DNA of 55,465 nucleotides, from positions 1 through 55,465 of the forward strand of contig CALDHX010000017.1 in NCBI GenBank assembly GCA_937901525.1. Direction: 5' to 3'. Source of the DNA: an uncultured Bacteroidales bacterium. GTDB taxonomy: Bacteria > Bacteroidota > Bacteroidia > Bacteroidales > P3. The notes below the pieces were generated by a model. The model did no database searches and was not told the DNA's origin. It saw only the letters and a program-made list of their open reading frames with translations. Below are positions 17,383 to 25,460 of the stretch, piece by piece. Each line of letters starts with the position of its first letter. The first letter of the stretch is position 1. The translations under genes were made by a program, and so were the position numbers.

Positions 17383-18042
17383 ATGAGAAAGCAAGAACGT
17401 TATTCTTTGGTTTTTGAGAAGCTTGGTGAGTTATTTCCTCAGGCCGATACGGAATTGAATTATAATTCTGCTTTTGAACTTTTGGTTGCTGTCATTCTTT
17501 CTGCTCAATGCACGGATAAAAGAGTGAATATGGTTACTCCTGCTTTGTTTGAGCGTTATCCTACGGTGGAATCTTTGGCTCAAAGTAGTGAAGAAGAGAT
17601 TTTTTCTTATATAAAAAGCATTTCTTATCCTAATGCAAAGAGTAAGAATTTGAAAAAGATGGCAGAGCGTTTGCATGAGGTGTATAATGATGAAATACCG
17701 AGTGATATTGAGCAATTACAAACGCTTGCAGGGGTTGGACGTAAGACGGCTTTGGTTATGGCTGCGGTTTTATATAAAAAAGCCGTAATGCCGGTTGATA
17801 CTCACGTGCATAGGGTTTCTGCTCGCATAGGTCTTACTTCTGCTGCAAAGAATGTTTTGGATACAGAAAAGCAATTACTTGCAAATTTAAAGGGTGTTGA
17901 TGACCTTGCTTTGATGCATCATCGTTTAATTTTACTTGGTAGGTATATTTGTAAGGCTCGCAGACCGATGTGTGAGAATTGCTCTTTAATAGAGGAGTGT
18001 AAATATTATAATGCAAATATTAAAAAGAAAAATAATAAATAA
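17383..18042 (+). CDS. nth: Endonuclease III
   Basis: 219 residues, the normal length. It is a DNA glycosylase/AP lyase for oxidised pyrimidines. The helix-hairpin-helix LAGVGRKTA carries the catalytic lysine K121, and VDTHVHR carries the aspartate D139. The [4Fe-4S] loop is perfect: C190-x6-C197-x2-C200-x5-C206. It lies in a four-gene unit with the EEP protein and a TPR lipoprotein; the next gene starts 4 nt after its stop. Confidence 0.95.
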   Translation: MRKQERYSLVFEKLGELFPQADTELNYNSAFELLVAVILSAQCTDKRVNMVTPALFERYPTVESLAQSSEEEIFSYIKSISYPNAKSKNLKKMAERLHEVYNDEIPSDIEQLQTLAGVGRKTALVMAAVLYKKAVMPVDTHVHRVSARIGLTSAAKNVLDTEKQLLANLKGVDDLALMHHRLILLGRYICKARRPMCENCSLIEECKYYNANIKKKNNK

Positions 18043-18046
18043 AAGT

Positions 18047-19015
18047 ATGAGAAGTATTAGAAAAGTGTTTTTGTTTCTTACTATTGGCTTGTTTTTTGCA
18101 TGTGGAGGAAATGAAAAAGATGTAAAGTTTGAGGATATGTCTGATAGTGAAAAGATTTCTTATTTGAATGCAAAAATAAGAAAAGAACCTAATAACGCAG
18201 ATTTATTTTTTAAACGAGCAAAAACTTTACGTGAAAAGGGAGAGTTTCAGGAAGCTCTTTTAGATATTCAAAAAGCTGTTTCTATCGATAAGAAAAATGC
18301 TGAATATTATGTGTTGCAAGCAGATATTCTTTTCTCGCAAGGAGAGACTGCATTAGCTTTTTCTTCGCTTCAAACAGCTAAGGAGGTAGATGGTAAGTTT
18401 ATTGAGGCTTATCTTAAATCTGCCGAATTGAGTCTTTATGTAAAGGATTATGAGAAAACAATGTTTGATTTGAAACAAGCAATTCTTTTAGATAAACTTA
18501 ATCCTACTGCATATTTTCTAAGAGGCTGGGCTTTAAAAGAACAAGGTGATACAATTAATGCGGTGAAGGATTATCAAAAAGCAATAGAATTAAAATCGGA
18601 TTATGAACAGGCTTACGAGGAATTAGGTGTTTTGTATTCTATTAAAGGTGATCCTATTGCGATAGAGTATCTTAATAGTACAATAAACATAAATCCAAAT
18701 AATTATTCTGCAATGTATGTGTTAGCTTTGTTTTATCAAGAACATAATGCAATAGCTAAGGCGTTGGAGACTTATCAAAAATTATTGGAAATTAAACCCG
18801 ATCATGCAGATGCTTTACATAATGTTGGCTATATTAACTTAATAGAAAAACAAGATTATGATATAGCGATAGAATGTTTTACTTCTGCAATAAAAGTTGA
18901 TTCTTTGTTTTGGCAAGCTTATTTAAGTAGGGCAGAGGCTTATGAGAAAAAAGGTGAAAGTGAAAAGGCAAAAGCTGATTTCCAAAGGGTAGAAGAATTA
19001 AAAAGCAAAATGTAA
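18047..19015 (+). CDS. TPR lipoprotein
   Basis: 322 residues from the ATG at 18047. The ATG at 18011 lies inside nth and would displace the lipoprotein signal (RKVFLFLTIGLFFACGG). About seven TPR units follow (NADLFFKRAKTLREKGEFQE, PTAYFLRGWALKEQGDTINA, ADALHNVGYINLIEKQDYDI and others) up to the C-terminus. Probably a periplasmic or outer-membrane scaffold; partner unknown. Last gene of the 15939-19015 unit. Confidence 0.85.
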   Translation: MRSIRKVFLFLTIGLFFACGGNEKDVKFEDMSDSEKISYLNAKIRKEPNNADLFFKRAKTLREKGEFQEALLDIQKAVSIDKKNAEYYVLQADILFSQGETALAFSSLQTAKEVDGKFIEAYLKSAELSLYVKDYEKTMFDLKQAILLDKLNPTAYFLRGWALKEQGDTINAVKDYQKAIELKSDYEQAYEELGVLYSIKGDPIAIEYLNSTININPNNYSAMYVLALFYQEHNAIAKALETYQKLLEIKPDHADALHNVGYINLIEKQDYDIAIECFTSAIKVDSLFWQAYLSRAEAYEKKGESEKAKADFQRVEELKSKM

Positions 19016-19023
19016 AGATTTTT

Positions 19024-19054
19024 TTTGCCGTTGTAAAAAAATGTTTTATCTTTG
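19024..19054 (+). promoter_or_regulatory. pyrBI promoter
   Basis: TTTG at 19024-19027, 19 nt, TATCTTTG at 19047-19054. The expected start site near 19060 lies upstream of the leader ORF, attenuator and pyrB, leaving about 180 nt of leader RNA. Confidence 0.75.
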
Positions 19055-19078
19055 CGCAAACAAATTAAGAAGAAAAAT

Positions 19079-19177
19079 ATGAAATATTCAATATTCGTTG
19101 GTTTTTGTAACGGAAAGAGCATTAACTCTTTGAATGAATATTTTAAAAATAATAGAAAACGACTTTCAATTGTTTGA
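19079..19177 (+). CDS. pyrBI leader peptide (candidate)
   Basis: A 32-codon ORF (MKYSIFVGFCNGKSINSLNE, then YFKNNRKRLSIV) starts about 19 nt after the predicted transcription start behind an A-rich Bacteroidota-type initiation region. Its UGA (19175-19177) lies in the 3' arm of the terminator hairpin 19157-19186, so a ribosome finishing this ORF would prevent the hairpin from forming. A U-rich stretch (19099-19107) and a pause-type hairpin (19114-19131) lie inside it. The peptide itself has no recognisable function and is probably only translated for regulation. Confidence 0.6.
   Translation: MKYSIFVGFCNGKSINSLNEYFKNNRKRLSIV
19114..19131 (+). promoter_or_regulatory. Putative transcription-pause hairpin in the pyrBI leader
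   Basis: AAAGAG (19114-19119), loop CATTAA, CTCTTT (19126-19131); six base pairs, 26 nt before the terminator stem. Enterobacterial pyrBI leaders have a comparable pause hairpin followed by U residues. Confidence 0.45.
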
Positions 19178-19191
19178 AAGTCGTTTTTTTT
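19157..19191 (+). terminator. pyrBI attenuator (intrinsic terminator)
   Basis: Perfect 13-bp stem AAACGACTTTCAA / TTGAAAGTCGTTT, loop TTGT, then eight T residues (19184-19191). It lies between the promoter and pyrB with no complete gene before it except the leader ORF, which fits an attenuator better than an ordinary 3' terminator. Confidence 0.75.
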
Positions 19192-19236
19192 ATAAATGTA
19201 GAAATTATTATTGTAAAAAAACAAATATTAAATATC

Positions 19237-20154
19237 ATGGCAAACCTAAAAGGAAAAAACTTAATCTCAATTACAGATTACACAAAGGAAGAGTATTTGC
19301 AAATATTGGCGTTGGCTTCTGAATTTGAAAAACAACCAAAGCAACCTATTTTGAGCGATAAAGTAGTAGCTTCAATATTTTTTGAACCCTCTACAAGAAC
19401 ACGTCTAAGTTTTGAAAGTGCAGCTAATATGTTAGGTGCAAGGGTTATTGGTTTTAGTAATCCTGCTGCAACAAGTCTGCAAAAGGGTGAAAGCCTTCAT
19501 GATACTATTCAAATGGTTAGTAGTTATTCTGACCTAATTGTTATGCGTCATCCAAGAGATGGAGCTGCTCGTTATGCTTCTGAGGTTGCAAGTGTACCGG
19601 TTATAAATGCAGGTGATGGAGCTAATCAACACCCTACACAATGTATGTTGGATTTGTATTCAATTCAAAAAACACAAGGAGGATTAGATAATTTGCATAT
19701 TACTATGGTAGGTGATTTAAAGTATGGAAGAACAGTGCATTCTTTGGTTCAAGCAATGTGTAACTTTAATGCAACTTTCCATTTCGTTTCTCCTGAGGAA
19801 TTAAAAATGCCTTCTTCTGTAAAAATGCACATAAAAAATATGGGATTGGAATATTATCAATACACAAAGTTGGAAGATGTAATTCCTTTTTCTGATATTA
19901 TTTATATGACAAGAATACAAAGAGAGCGTTTTTCTGATCCTTTGGAATATGAAAGAGTAAAAGATTGTTATATTTTAGATGCTGCTACACTTAAAGGCTG
20001 TAAACCAAATATGAAAGTGTTGCACCCGTTGCCAAGAGTAAATGAAATTGCAACCGATGTTGATAAAACTCCTTATGCTTATTATTTCCAACAAGCTCAA
20101 AATGGGGTTTATGTTCGTCAAGCTTTAATGGCTGCAATCTTAGGAGTAAAATAA
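19237..20154 (+). CDS. pyrB: Aspartate carbamoyltransferase catalytic chain
   Basis: 305 residues from the ATG at 19237; the ORF is open further upstream to 19174, but that would start inside the attenuator. It makes carbamoyl-aspartate from aspartate and carbamoyl phosphate in pyrimidine synthesis. Carbamoyl-phosphate-binding S52-T-R-T55 lies in FFEPSTRTRLSFES; HPTQCMLDLY and LHPLPRVNEI are also present. The pyrI chain is 23 nt downstream, so this is a class B (regulated dodecamer) enzyme. Expression is probably attenuated through the leader at 19060-19191. Confidence 0.96.
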   Translation: MANLKGKNLISITDYTKEEYLQILALASEFEKQPKQPILSDKVVASIFFEPSTRTRLSFESAANMLGARVIGFSNPAATSLQKGESLHDTIQMVSSYSDLIVMRHPRDGAARYASEVASVPVINAGDGANQHPTQCMLDLYSIQKTQGGLDNLHITMVGDLKYGRTVHSLVQAMCNFNATFHFVSPEELKMPSSVKMHIKNMGLEYYQYTKLEDVIPFSDIIYMTRIQRERFSDPLEYERVKDCYILDAATLKGCKPNMKVLHPLPRVNEIATDVDKTPYAYYFQQAQNGVYVRQALMAAILGVK

Positions 20155-20177
20155 TAATTTAATAAAATAGATTAGAT

Positions 20178-20639
20178 ATGTCAAACGAAAGAAAAAAAGA
20201 ACTTGTTGTTTCAGCAATTGATAACGGAACTGTAATTGACCATATTCCTGCAAACGAAATATATAAGGTAGTAAAGATTCTTAATTTGGATAAGTATAAT
20301 GATGAAGTGTTAATAGGAACAAATCTTTCAAGTAAGAAGTTTGGTAAAAAGGGAATTATAAAGGTGAAAAATAAATTCTTTGAAGAAACCGAGGTAAATA
20401 AAATATCTTTGGTCGCTCCAAATGCTACTCTTATTGTGATAAAGGATTATGAAGTTGTTGAAAAGATACAATTAAATATTCCAAAGGAAATTAAAAAGAT
20501 AGTAAAGTGTATAAATCCTAATTGTATAACAAATATTGAGGATATTGAAACTTATTTTAGAGTTGTAGATGAAGAGCCTTTGAAACTACAATGTCATTAC
20601 TGCGAAAAAACTATGACAAATATTCGTTTTGAAGAATAA
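20178..20639 (+). CDS. pyrI: Aspartate carbamoyltransferase regulatory chain
   Basis: 153 residues, the standard length. The N-terminal allosteric domain (SAIDNGTVIDHIPANEIYKV) binds nucleotides, and the C-terminal zinc domain has C111-x4-C116 and C139-x2-C142, which dock to PyrB. It confers CTP/ATP control on the catalytic trimers. Forms an operon with pyrB; the terminator at 20643-20706 follows immediately. Confidence 0.96.
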   Translation: MSNERKKELVVSAIDNGTVIDHIPANEIYKVVKILNLDKYNDEVLIGTNLSSKKFGKKGIIKVKNKFFEETEVNKISLVAPNATLIVIKDYEVVEKIQLNIPKEIKKIVKCINPNCITNIEDIETYFRVVDEEPLKLQCHYCEKTMTNIRFEE

Positions 20640-20642
20640 AGA

Positions 20643-20706
20643 AAAAAAAGCAAAGAATTTTTAAATTTTTTCAAAGAATTATTTAATTATTTCTTTGCTT
20701 TTTTGA
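20643..20706 (+). terminator. pyrI terminator formed by inverted repeat units
   Basis: AAAAAAGCAAAGAA pairs perfectly with TTCTTTGCTTTTTT (14 bp) around a long A/T-rich loop that can pair further; a T-run follows. The arms are CAAAG- and CTTTG-type units of repeat array E. Confidence 0.65.
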
Positions 20707-20755
20707 ATTTTTTCTTAGGTTTTTTTCTTAAACTCTTGTTCAGTTTAAAGAAAAA
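20651..20755. repeat. 21-bp phased repeat array E
   Basis: Units begin at 20651 (CAAAG), 20672 (CAAAG), 20693 (CTTTG), 20714 (CTTAG) and 20735 (CTTGT), each exactly 21 nt apart. The motif changes orientation at the third unit without losing phase. The fifth unit supplies the -33 TTG of the next promoter. Confidence 0.8.
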
Positions 20756-20766
20756 TCGTACCTTTG
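20736..20766 (+). promoter_or_regulatory. Promoter of the DUF177-rpmF-plsX-fabH operon
   Basis: TTG at 20736-20738, 20 nt, TACCTTTG at 20759-20766; 33 nt before the ATG at 20800. Confidence 0.6.
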
Positions 20767-20799
20767 CAAACTCTTAAAAGCATATAGAAGGTTAGGACG

Positions 20800-21315
20800 A
20801 TGAGTAAGAAATATGTTTTAAAGTTTAGTGGATTATCAAATAGCATTCACGAATTTGAATACACAATCGATGAAAAATTGTTTAAAGAATTTGATTGTGA
20901 GGAAGTTCTTGGTGCTAGTTTGTCTATGAAAGTAAACTTAGATAAGAGCGAAAGACAGTTGGTGTTGGACTTTCATATTTGGGGAGTATTGCAAGTAATT
21001 TGCGATAGATGTGGAGAGGAAATGGATTTAAATATGGATTTTACTCGCCGATTGTATGTTGAATTTGGTGAAGAGTTTGAGGAGCAAGATGTAGATTTAA
21101 TTGTAATTCCGTTCAACGAATATTCATTGGATTTGAGTTCATTTATTTATGAATATGTAACATTAGAAAAACCAATGCGTTGTGTACATGGAGAAACCCA
21201 AGGAAATCACCAAGTTTGCAATAAGGAAATAATAGAAATGTTAGAAGCCCAAGTTGAAGAGGTGGAAACTGAAACCGATTCTCGTTGGGACGCTTTAAAG
21301 AATTTAAAATTTTGA
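20800..21315 (+). CDS. DUF177 (YceD-like) protein
   Basis: 171 residues. The conserved core is WGVLQVICDRCGEEMDLNMD followed by YVEFGEE, and a D-rich VDLIVIPFNEYSLDLSSFIYEYVTLEKPMRC, as in YceD/DUF177. The family lies before rpmF in most bacteria and has been linked to 23S rRNA accumulation. The gene order here (DUF177-rpmF-plsX-fabH) is the classic one. The C-terminus WDALKNLKF is typical of the Bacteroidota branch. Confidence 0.88.
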   Translation: MSKKYVLKFSGLSNSIHEFEYTIDEKLFKEFDCEEVLGASLSMKVNLDKSERQLVLDFHIWGVLQVICDRCGEEMDLNMDFTRRLYVEFGEEFEEQDVDLIVIPFNEYSLDLSSFIYEYVTLEKPMRCVHGETQGNHQVCNKEIIEMLEAQVEEVETETDSRWDALKNLKF

Positions 21316-21335
21316 AACAAATAAATTAATTTAAT

Positions 21336-21521
21336 ATGCCACATCCAAAACACAGATTCTCTCAAACGAGAACAGCAAAAAGAAGAACTCACGATAAGGT
21401 TGAAGGAGTTCAATTAACAACTTGTAGCAACTGCGGTGCTTCTGTTTTAATGCACAGAGTGTGCCCAGAATGCGGATTTTATAGAGGAAAAGAAGCTATA
21501 AAGAAAGAAGCAGAAGCCTAA
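21336..21521 (+). CDS. rpmF: Ribosomal protein bL32
   Basis: 61 residues. Starts MPHPKHRFSQTRTAKRRTHD and carries the zinc ribbon C-x2-C (CSNC) and C-x2-C (CPEC), so this is the zinc-binding form. Part of the large ribosomal subunit. 20 nt after DUF177 and 17 nt before plsX. Confidence 0.97.
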   Translation: MPHPKHRFSQTRTAKRRTHDKVEGVQLTTCSNCGASVLMHRVCPECGFYRGKEAIKKEAEA

Positions 21522-21538
21522 TTCATTTAAGTAATATT

Positions 21539-22483
21539 ATGAGAATAGGGCTTGATGCTATGGGTGGCGATTACGCACCCAAGGCTGTAGTTGAAGGTGC
21601 AATATTAGCTCAAAAAGAATTATCAGAAAATGATACGATAGTTCTTTTTGGGCGAAGTGCTGACATACTTCAAATTCTAAATGAAAACGGAGTAGATTCT
21701 TCTTTGTTTGAAATTGTTGAAGCAAGTGAAGTAATAGATATGCATGATAAGCCTGCAAAGGCATTTGCTAAGAAACCTGATTCAAGTATGGCGAAAGGAT
21801 TTCAATATTTGAAAGAAGGTAAGATAGATAGCTTTGCAAGTGCAGGAAATACAGGTGCAATGCTTGTAGGTACTATGTATTCTGTTGGCGTAATCAATGG
21901 AATAATGCGTCCTTGTCTTGCTGCACTTGTGCCAAAGGTAGATGGAGGAGTTACTCTTTTGACAGATGTTGGTGTAAATCCAGATGCAAAACCAGAAATG
22001 TTGGTTCAATTTGCTGTTTTAGGAAGTGTATATGCTAAAACAGCGTTAGGAATGCAAAATCCTAAGGTTGGATTAGCAAATATTGGGGAAGAAGAAGAGA
22101 AGGGTAATGCACAAACTCAAGCAGCACATGCATTGATGAAGGAAAACAAGAGTTTTGAATTTTTTGGTAATGCAGAACCTGTTGAAATCTTTAAAAACAA
22201 TGTAGATGTTGTAGTTTGCGATGGTTTTGTGGGAAATATGTTGATGAAACACACCGAAGCATTAGCAAGAGTATTTGCAAAAAGAGGACTTGTTGATGAA
22301 TACGTGGCACGATTCAACTATGAAATATATGGAGGCTTACCATTGCTTGGAGCAAACTCGATTGTATTAATAGGACATGGAATATCAAATGCAAAAGCGA
22401 TAAAAAGCATGATATTTCAATCGAAGAACATATACGAAACTAATTTAATAGGACAATTAAAAGAAACATTGTCCGTTAATTAG
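21539..22483 (+). CDS. plsX: Phosphate acyltransferase PlsX
   Basis: 314 residues. MRIGLDAMGGDYAPKAVVEG, FASAGNTGAMLVGT and VVCDGFVGNMLMKHTE are the PlsX signatures. It converts acyl-ACP to acyl phosphate for phospholipid synthesis at the membrane surface. Between rpmF and fabH, as in most bacteria. Confidence 0.96.
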   Translation: MRIGLDAMGGDYAPKAVVEGAILAQKELSENDTIVLFGRSADILQILNENGVDSSLFEIVEASEVIDMHDKPAKAFAKKPDSSMAKGFQYLKEGKIDSFASAGNTGAMLVGTMYSVGVINGIMRPCLAALVPKVDGGVTLLTDVGVNPDAKPEMLVQFAVLGSVYAKTALGMQNPKVGLANIGEEEEKGNAQTQAAHALMKENKSFEFFGNAEPVEIFKNNVDVVVCDGFVGNMLMKHTEALARVFAKRGLVDEYVARFNYEIYGGLPLLGANSIVLIGHGISNAKAIKSMIFQSKNIYETNLIGQLKETLSVN

Positions 22484-22511
22484 TTTGTATTTACAAAAAA
22501 AAGATAGAAAA

Positions 22512-23498
22512 ATGTCAAAGTTAAAAGCTGCAATAACTGCGGTAGAAGGGTATGTGCCTGATTATATCCTTACTAACGATGAGCTAAGTCAAATGGTAGA
22601 TACTAATGACGAGTGGATAATGACTCGAATTGGTATCAAAGAACGTCATATCTTGAAAGGAGAAAAGGGACCTTCTGATATGGCAGAAATTATAGTGAAA
22701 AGAATATTGGAGAAAAAGAATATTTCTCCTGATGAAATAGAATTAGTAATTTGTTGTACGGTTACACCTGATATGGTCTTTCCTGCAACAGCAAATGTCA
22801 TAGCACACAAGTGCGGAATCAAACATGGATTTGGTTTTGATATAAATGCAGGTTGCTCAGGCTTTCTTTACGGATTGACAACTGCTACAAAATACATAGA
22901 ATCTGGCTTTGTTAAAAAAGCAATTGTGATTGGAGCAGAAAAAATGTCGGCAATCGTAAATTATCAAGATAGAGCAACATGCCCAATCTTTGGAGATGGA
23001 GCAGCAGCCGTACTTTTAGAAGCCTCAGAAGATGAATACGGAATTATAGATGAAGTATTGTATTCAGATGGTGAAGGAGTAAAACACTTACATCAAGTTG
23101 CGGGTGGATCAGTTAAGCCTGCATCTCACGAAACTGTTGATGCAAGAGAACATTTCATATATCAAGAAGGACAAGCCGTATTTAAATGGGCTGTTGTTAA
23201 AATGGCGGAAGCGACAGAAGAAATATTAAAAAGAAATAATATGACTTCGCAAGACATAAGCTATCTATTGCCTCACCAAGCTAATATGAGAATAATCTCA
23301 GCAACAGGAAAACGCTTAGAACTTGATAATGAAAAAGTTTTAGTTAATATAGAAAAATACGGAAATACGACATCTGCAACCATTCCTATGCTAATGTTTG
23401 AAAATCAACATAAGTTCAAAAAAGGAGACAATCTTATTTTGACAGCATTCGGCGCAGGATTCACATGGGGTGCAGTATTAGTTAAATGGGCTATTTAA
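22512..23498 (+). CDS. fabH: Beta-ketoacyl-ACP synthase III
   Basis: 328 residues from the ATG at 22512; the upstream in-frame ATG at 22485 adds only a lysine-rich extension. It starts fatty-acid synthesis by condensing acetyl-CoA with malonyl-ACP. The catalytic triad is C115 (NAGCSGFLYG), H255 (LLPHQANMR) and N285 (KYGNTTSATIPM). The 3' end overlaps the next gene by 13 nt. Confidence 0.96.
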   Translation: MSKLKAAITAVEGYVPDYILTNDELSQMVDTNDEWIMTRIGIKERHILKGEKGPSDMAEIIVKRILEKKNISPDEIELVICCTVTPDMVFPATANVIAHKCGIKHGFGFDINAGCSGFLYGLTTATKYIESGFVKKAIVIGAEKMSAIVNYQDRATCPIFGDGAAAVLLEASEDEYGIIDEVLYSDGEGVKHLHQVAGGSVKPASHETVDAREHFIYQEGQAVFKWAVVKMAEATEEILKRNNMTSQDISYLLPHQANMRIISATGKRLELDNEKVLVNIEKYGNTTSATIPMLMFENQHKFKKGDNLILTAFGAGFTWGAVLVKWAI

Positions 23499-24274
23499 AT
23501 ATAGTTTTTTTAGGAACAGGAACCTCGCAAGGCGTACCAGTTATAGGGTGCGATTGCGAGGTTTGTCTTTCTAATGAAGAAAAAGACAAGAGATTGCGTT
23601 CGTCTATTTTGATAACTTCCGACAAAGGAACACAAATAACAATAGATGCAGGGCCCGATTTTAGAACGCAAATGTTAAATGAAAGAGTTAAATACTTAGA
23701 TGCAATACTTGTAACTCACGCACATAGAGATCACGTTTCGGGGCTTGACGATGTGCGTTCATATAATTATCTTCAACAAAGCCCTATGCCAATTTTTGCA
23801 AATAAATATGCAATAGAAAGTATAAAAAACGAATTTTCCTACGCATTTGCACAAGTTAAATATCCGGGATTACCAGAATTTGACTTGCAAGAAATAGACG
23901 TAGAGAATCCAACCATAATAAAAATCAAAGAATTAGACATAATTCCAATAGAAGTGATGCACTTCAAACTCCCTATCTTAGCATACAGAATAGGGGACTT
24001 TGCTTACATAACAGACGCCAAAACAATAAGCGAAAAAGAAAAACAAAAACTAAAAGGAGTGAAGCATTTAGTAGTAAATGCCCTAAGAAAAGAAGAACAT
24101 TTCTCACACTTCTCACTAAGCGAAGCCTTAAATCTCATAGCAGAGCTACAACCCGAAAAAGCATACCTTACACATATTAGTCATTTCTTAGGAAAAGACA
24201 AAGAAATATCAAAAGAATTGCCAAAAAACGTGCAATTAGCATACGATGGACTTAAAATAAGAATACAACAATGA
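23486..24274 (+). CDS. Metallo-beta-lactamase-fold hydrolase (PhnP-like)
   Basis: 262 residues. The N-terminal FLGTGTSQGVPVIGCDCEVC and metal motif H78-A-H80-R-D82-H83, with later H residues in VEVMHFKLPILAY and AYLTHISHFLG, match the PhnP/cyclic phosphodiesterase branch. The CDC-x2-C near the start may bind an extra zinc as in PhnP. No phn genes are near, so phosphonate use is unlikely; the real substrate is unknown. The overlap with fabH (13 nt) and with the transporter gene (4 nt) implies one operon. Confidence 0.85.
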   Translation: MGYLNIVFLGTGTSQGVPVIGCDCEVCLSNEEKDKRLRSSILITSDKGTQITIDAGPDFRTQMLNERVKYLDAILVTHAHRDHVSGLDDVRSYNYLQQSPMPIFANKYAIESIKNEFSYAFAQVKYPGLPEFDLQEIDVENPTIIKIKELDIIPIEVMHFKLPILAYRIGDFAYITDAKTISEKEKQKLKGVKHLVVNALRKEEHFSHFSLSEALNLIAELQPEKAYLTHISHFLGKDKEISKELPKNVQLAYDGLKIRIQQ

Positions 24275-24828
24275 TAGAAATAATAGCAGCAATCATAGGA
24301 ACGATATACATAGTCTTAGAATACAAAGCCTCACCTTGGCTATGGCCTTTTAATATCCTTATGGCATTGATGTATGTCTATGTATTTTTTGACAATGGAG
24401 TATATGCACAAATGCTAATCCAAGTTTATTACGTATTTATTGGCATTTACGGTTGGTTAGAATGGAAAGGAATGCTAAAAAACGGTAAAAAAGAAGAAAA
24501 ACCAATAACCTCACTACCAAAAAAACTTTATTTACCGGTAATAATAATAACAATAGCACTCTCAATCGCAATTTCCCTAATATTAAAACAAATACCAGGC
24601 AATGAAGTTTGGCTTTTAGACGGTGTTTCCACAGCATTAAGCGTAGTAGCAATGTGGTTATTGGCCAAAAAGTACTATCAACAATGGATATTTTGGATAA
24701 TAGTAGAGCCAATCATTATTTTAATGTCCTTACAAACAGAGATGTACGCAACAGCCGTGCTTTATCTAATCTATACCATAATAGCAATAATGGGTTACTT
24801 TAAATGGAAAAAACAATCAATACATTAA
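24271..24828 (+). CDS. pnuC: PnuC-family vitamin transporter, probably thiamine type (PnuT)
   Basis: 185 residues with seven or so hydrophobic segments and the PnuC pattern (EYKASPWLWPFNI, FIGIYGWLEWK, WLLAKKYYQQWIFWIIVEP). PnuC proteins are facilitators whose substrate is trapped by phosphorylation. The next gene, overlapping by 25 nt, is thiamine pyrophosphokinase. In Bacteroidota such pairs have been interpreted as thiamine transporters (PnuT) rather than nicotinamide riboside transporters. The thiamine assignment rests on that context, not on residues I can prove. Confidence 0.82.
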   Translation: MIEIIAAIIGTIYIVLEYKASPWLWPFNILMALMYVYVFFDNGVYAQMLIQVYYVFIGIYGWLEWKGMLKNGKKEEKPITSLPKKLYLPVIIITIALSIAISLILKQIPGNEVWLLDGVSTALSVVAMWLLAKKYYQQWIFWIIVEPIIILMSLQTEMYATAVLYLIYTIIAIMGYFKWKKQSIH

Positions 24829-25460
24829 ATATAGAAAACATAGAAGTTGTTGTATTAGCCAACGGAGAATTTCCAATAAATCAAATACCTCTTTCGCTAT
24901 TACAAAGACCTATTCCCGTTGTATGTTGCGATGGAGCGATAGAGGCTTTGGATAAATTTGGCAAAATGCCCTTAGCACTAATAGGAGATGGCGATTCGGT
25001 AAGCGAAGAATTGAAAAACAAATACTTAGATAGGTGGCATTTTATTGCAGACCAAGAAACAAACGATTTAACCAAAGCAATGAATTTCTGCATTGAAAAA
25101 GGATTTAAAGAAGTTGCAATACTTGGAGCCACAGGCAAAAGAGAAGACCACACATTAGCCAATATCTCACTACTTATCGAATATTCAAAACAAGTAAACG
25201 TAAGAATGTTTACCGATTATGGAGTTTTTGTTCCAATTTCCCAAACAACAACCCTTTCTTCCTTTGCAAAACAACAAGTATCTATTTTTTCGCTTGATGC
25301 AAACAATCCCTTAACATCAAAAAACCTACGTTACCCGATAGAAAACCGTAAATTCAAATATTGGTGGGAAGCAAGCCTAAACGAAGCCATAGAAGAAAAC
25401 TTTACTCTCTTTACTGAAAGTGAGGTAATTATATATCAAACCTACGAAGTCAAAAATTAA
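24804..25460 (+). CDS. thiN: Thiamine pyrophosphokinase
   Basis: 218 residues. Motifs VVCCDGAIEAL, ALIGDGDSVS, DQETNDLTKAM and GATGKREDHTLANISLL define the family, which transfers pyrophosphate from ATP to thiamine. The start overlaps the transporter by 25 nt, with no later ATG before the conserved core. Last gene of the operon begun at 20800; it would trap thiamine imported by the neighbour. No TPP riboswitch is seen inside this operon. Confidence 0.9.
   Translation: MEKTINTLNIENIEVVVLANGEFPINQIPLSLLQRPIPVVCCDGAIEALDKFGKMPLALIGDGDSVSEELKNKYLDRWHFIADQETNDLTKAMNFCIEKGFKEVAILGATGKREDHTLANISLLIEYSKQVNVRMFTDYGVFVPISQTTTLSSFAKQQVSIFSLDANNPLTSKNLRYPIENRKFKYWWEASLNEAIEENFTLFTESEVIIYQTYEVKN

Noticed and set aside
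19174..19236. Longer N-terminus for PyrB starting at 19174
   Set aside because: It would begin inside the attenuator hairpin and adds a hydrophobic extension not found in aspartate carbamoyltransferases.
20640..20799. TPP riboswitch for the transporter-thiamine pyrophosphokinase genes
   Set aside because: The only upstream non-coding region of the operon is repeat array E plus a promoter; no conserved THI-box sequence is visible.
24271..24828. Nicotinamide riboside uptake as the role of the PnuC-type protein
   Set aside because: Possible from the family alone, but no NAD-salvage gene is adjacent while a thiamine pyrophosphokinase overlaps it.
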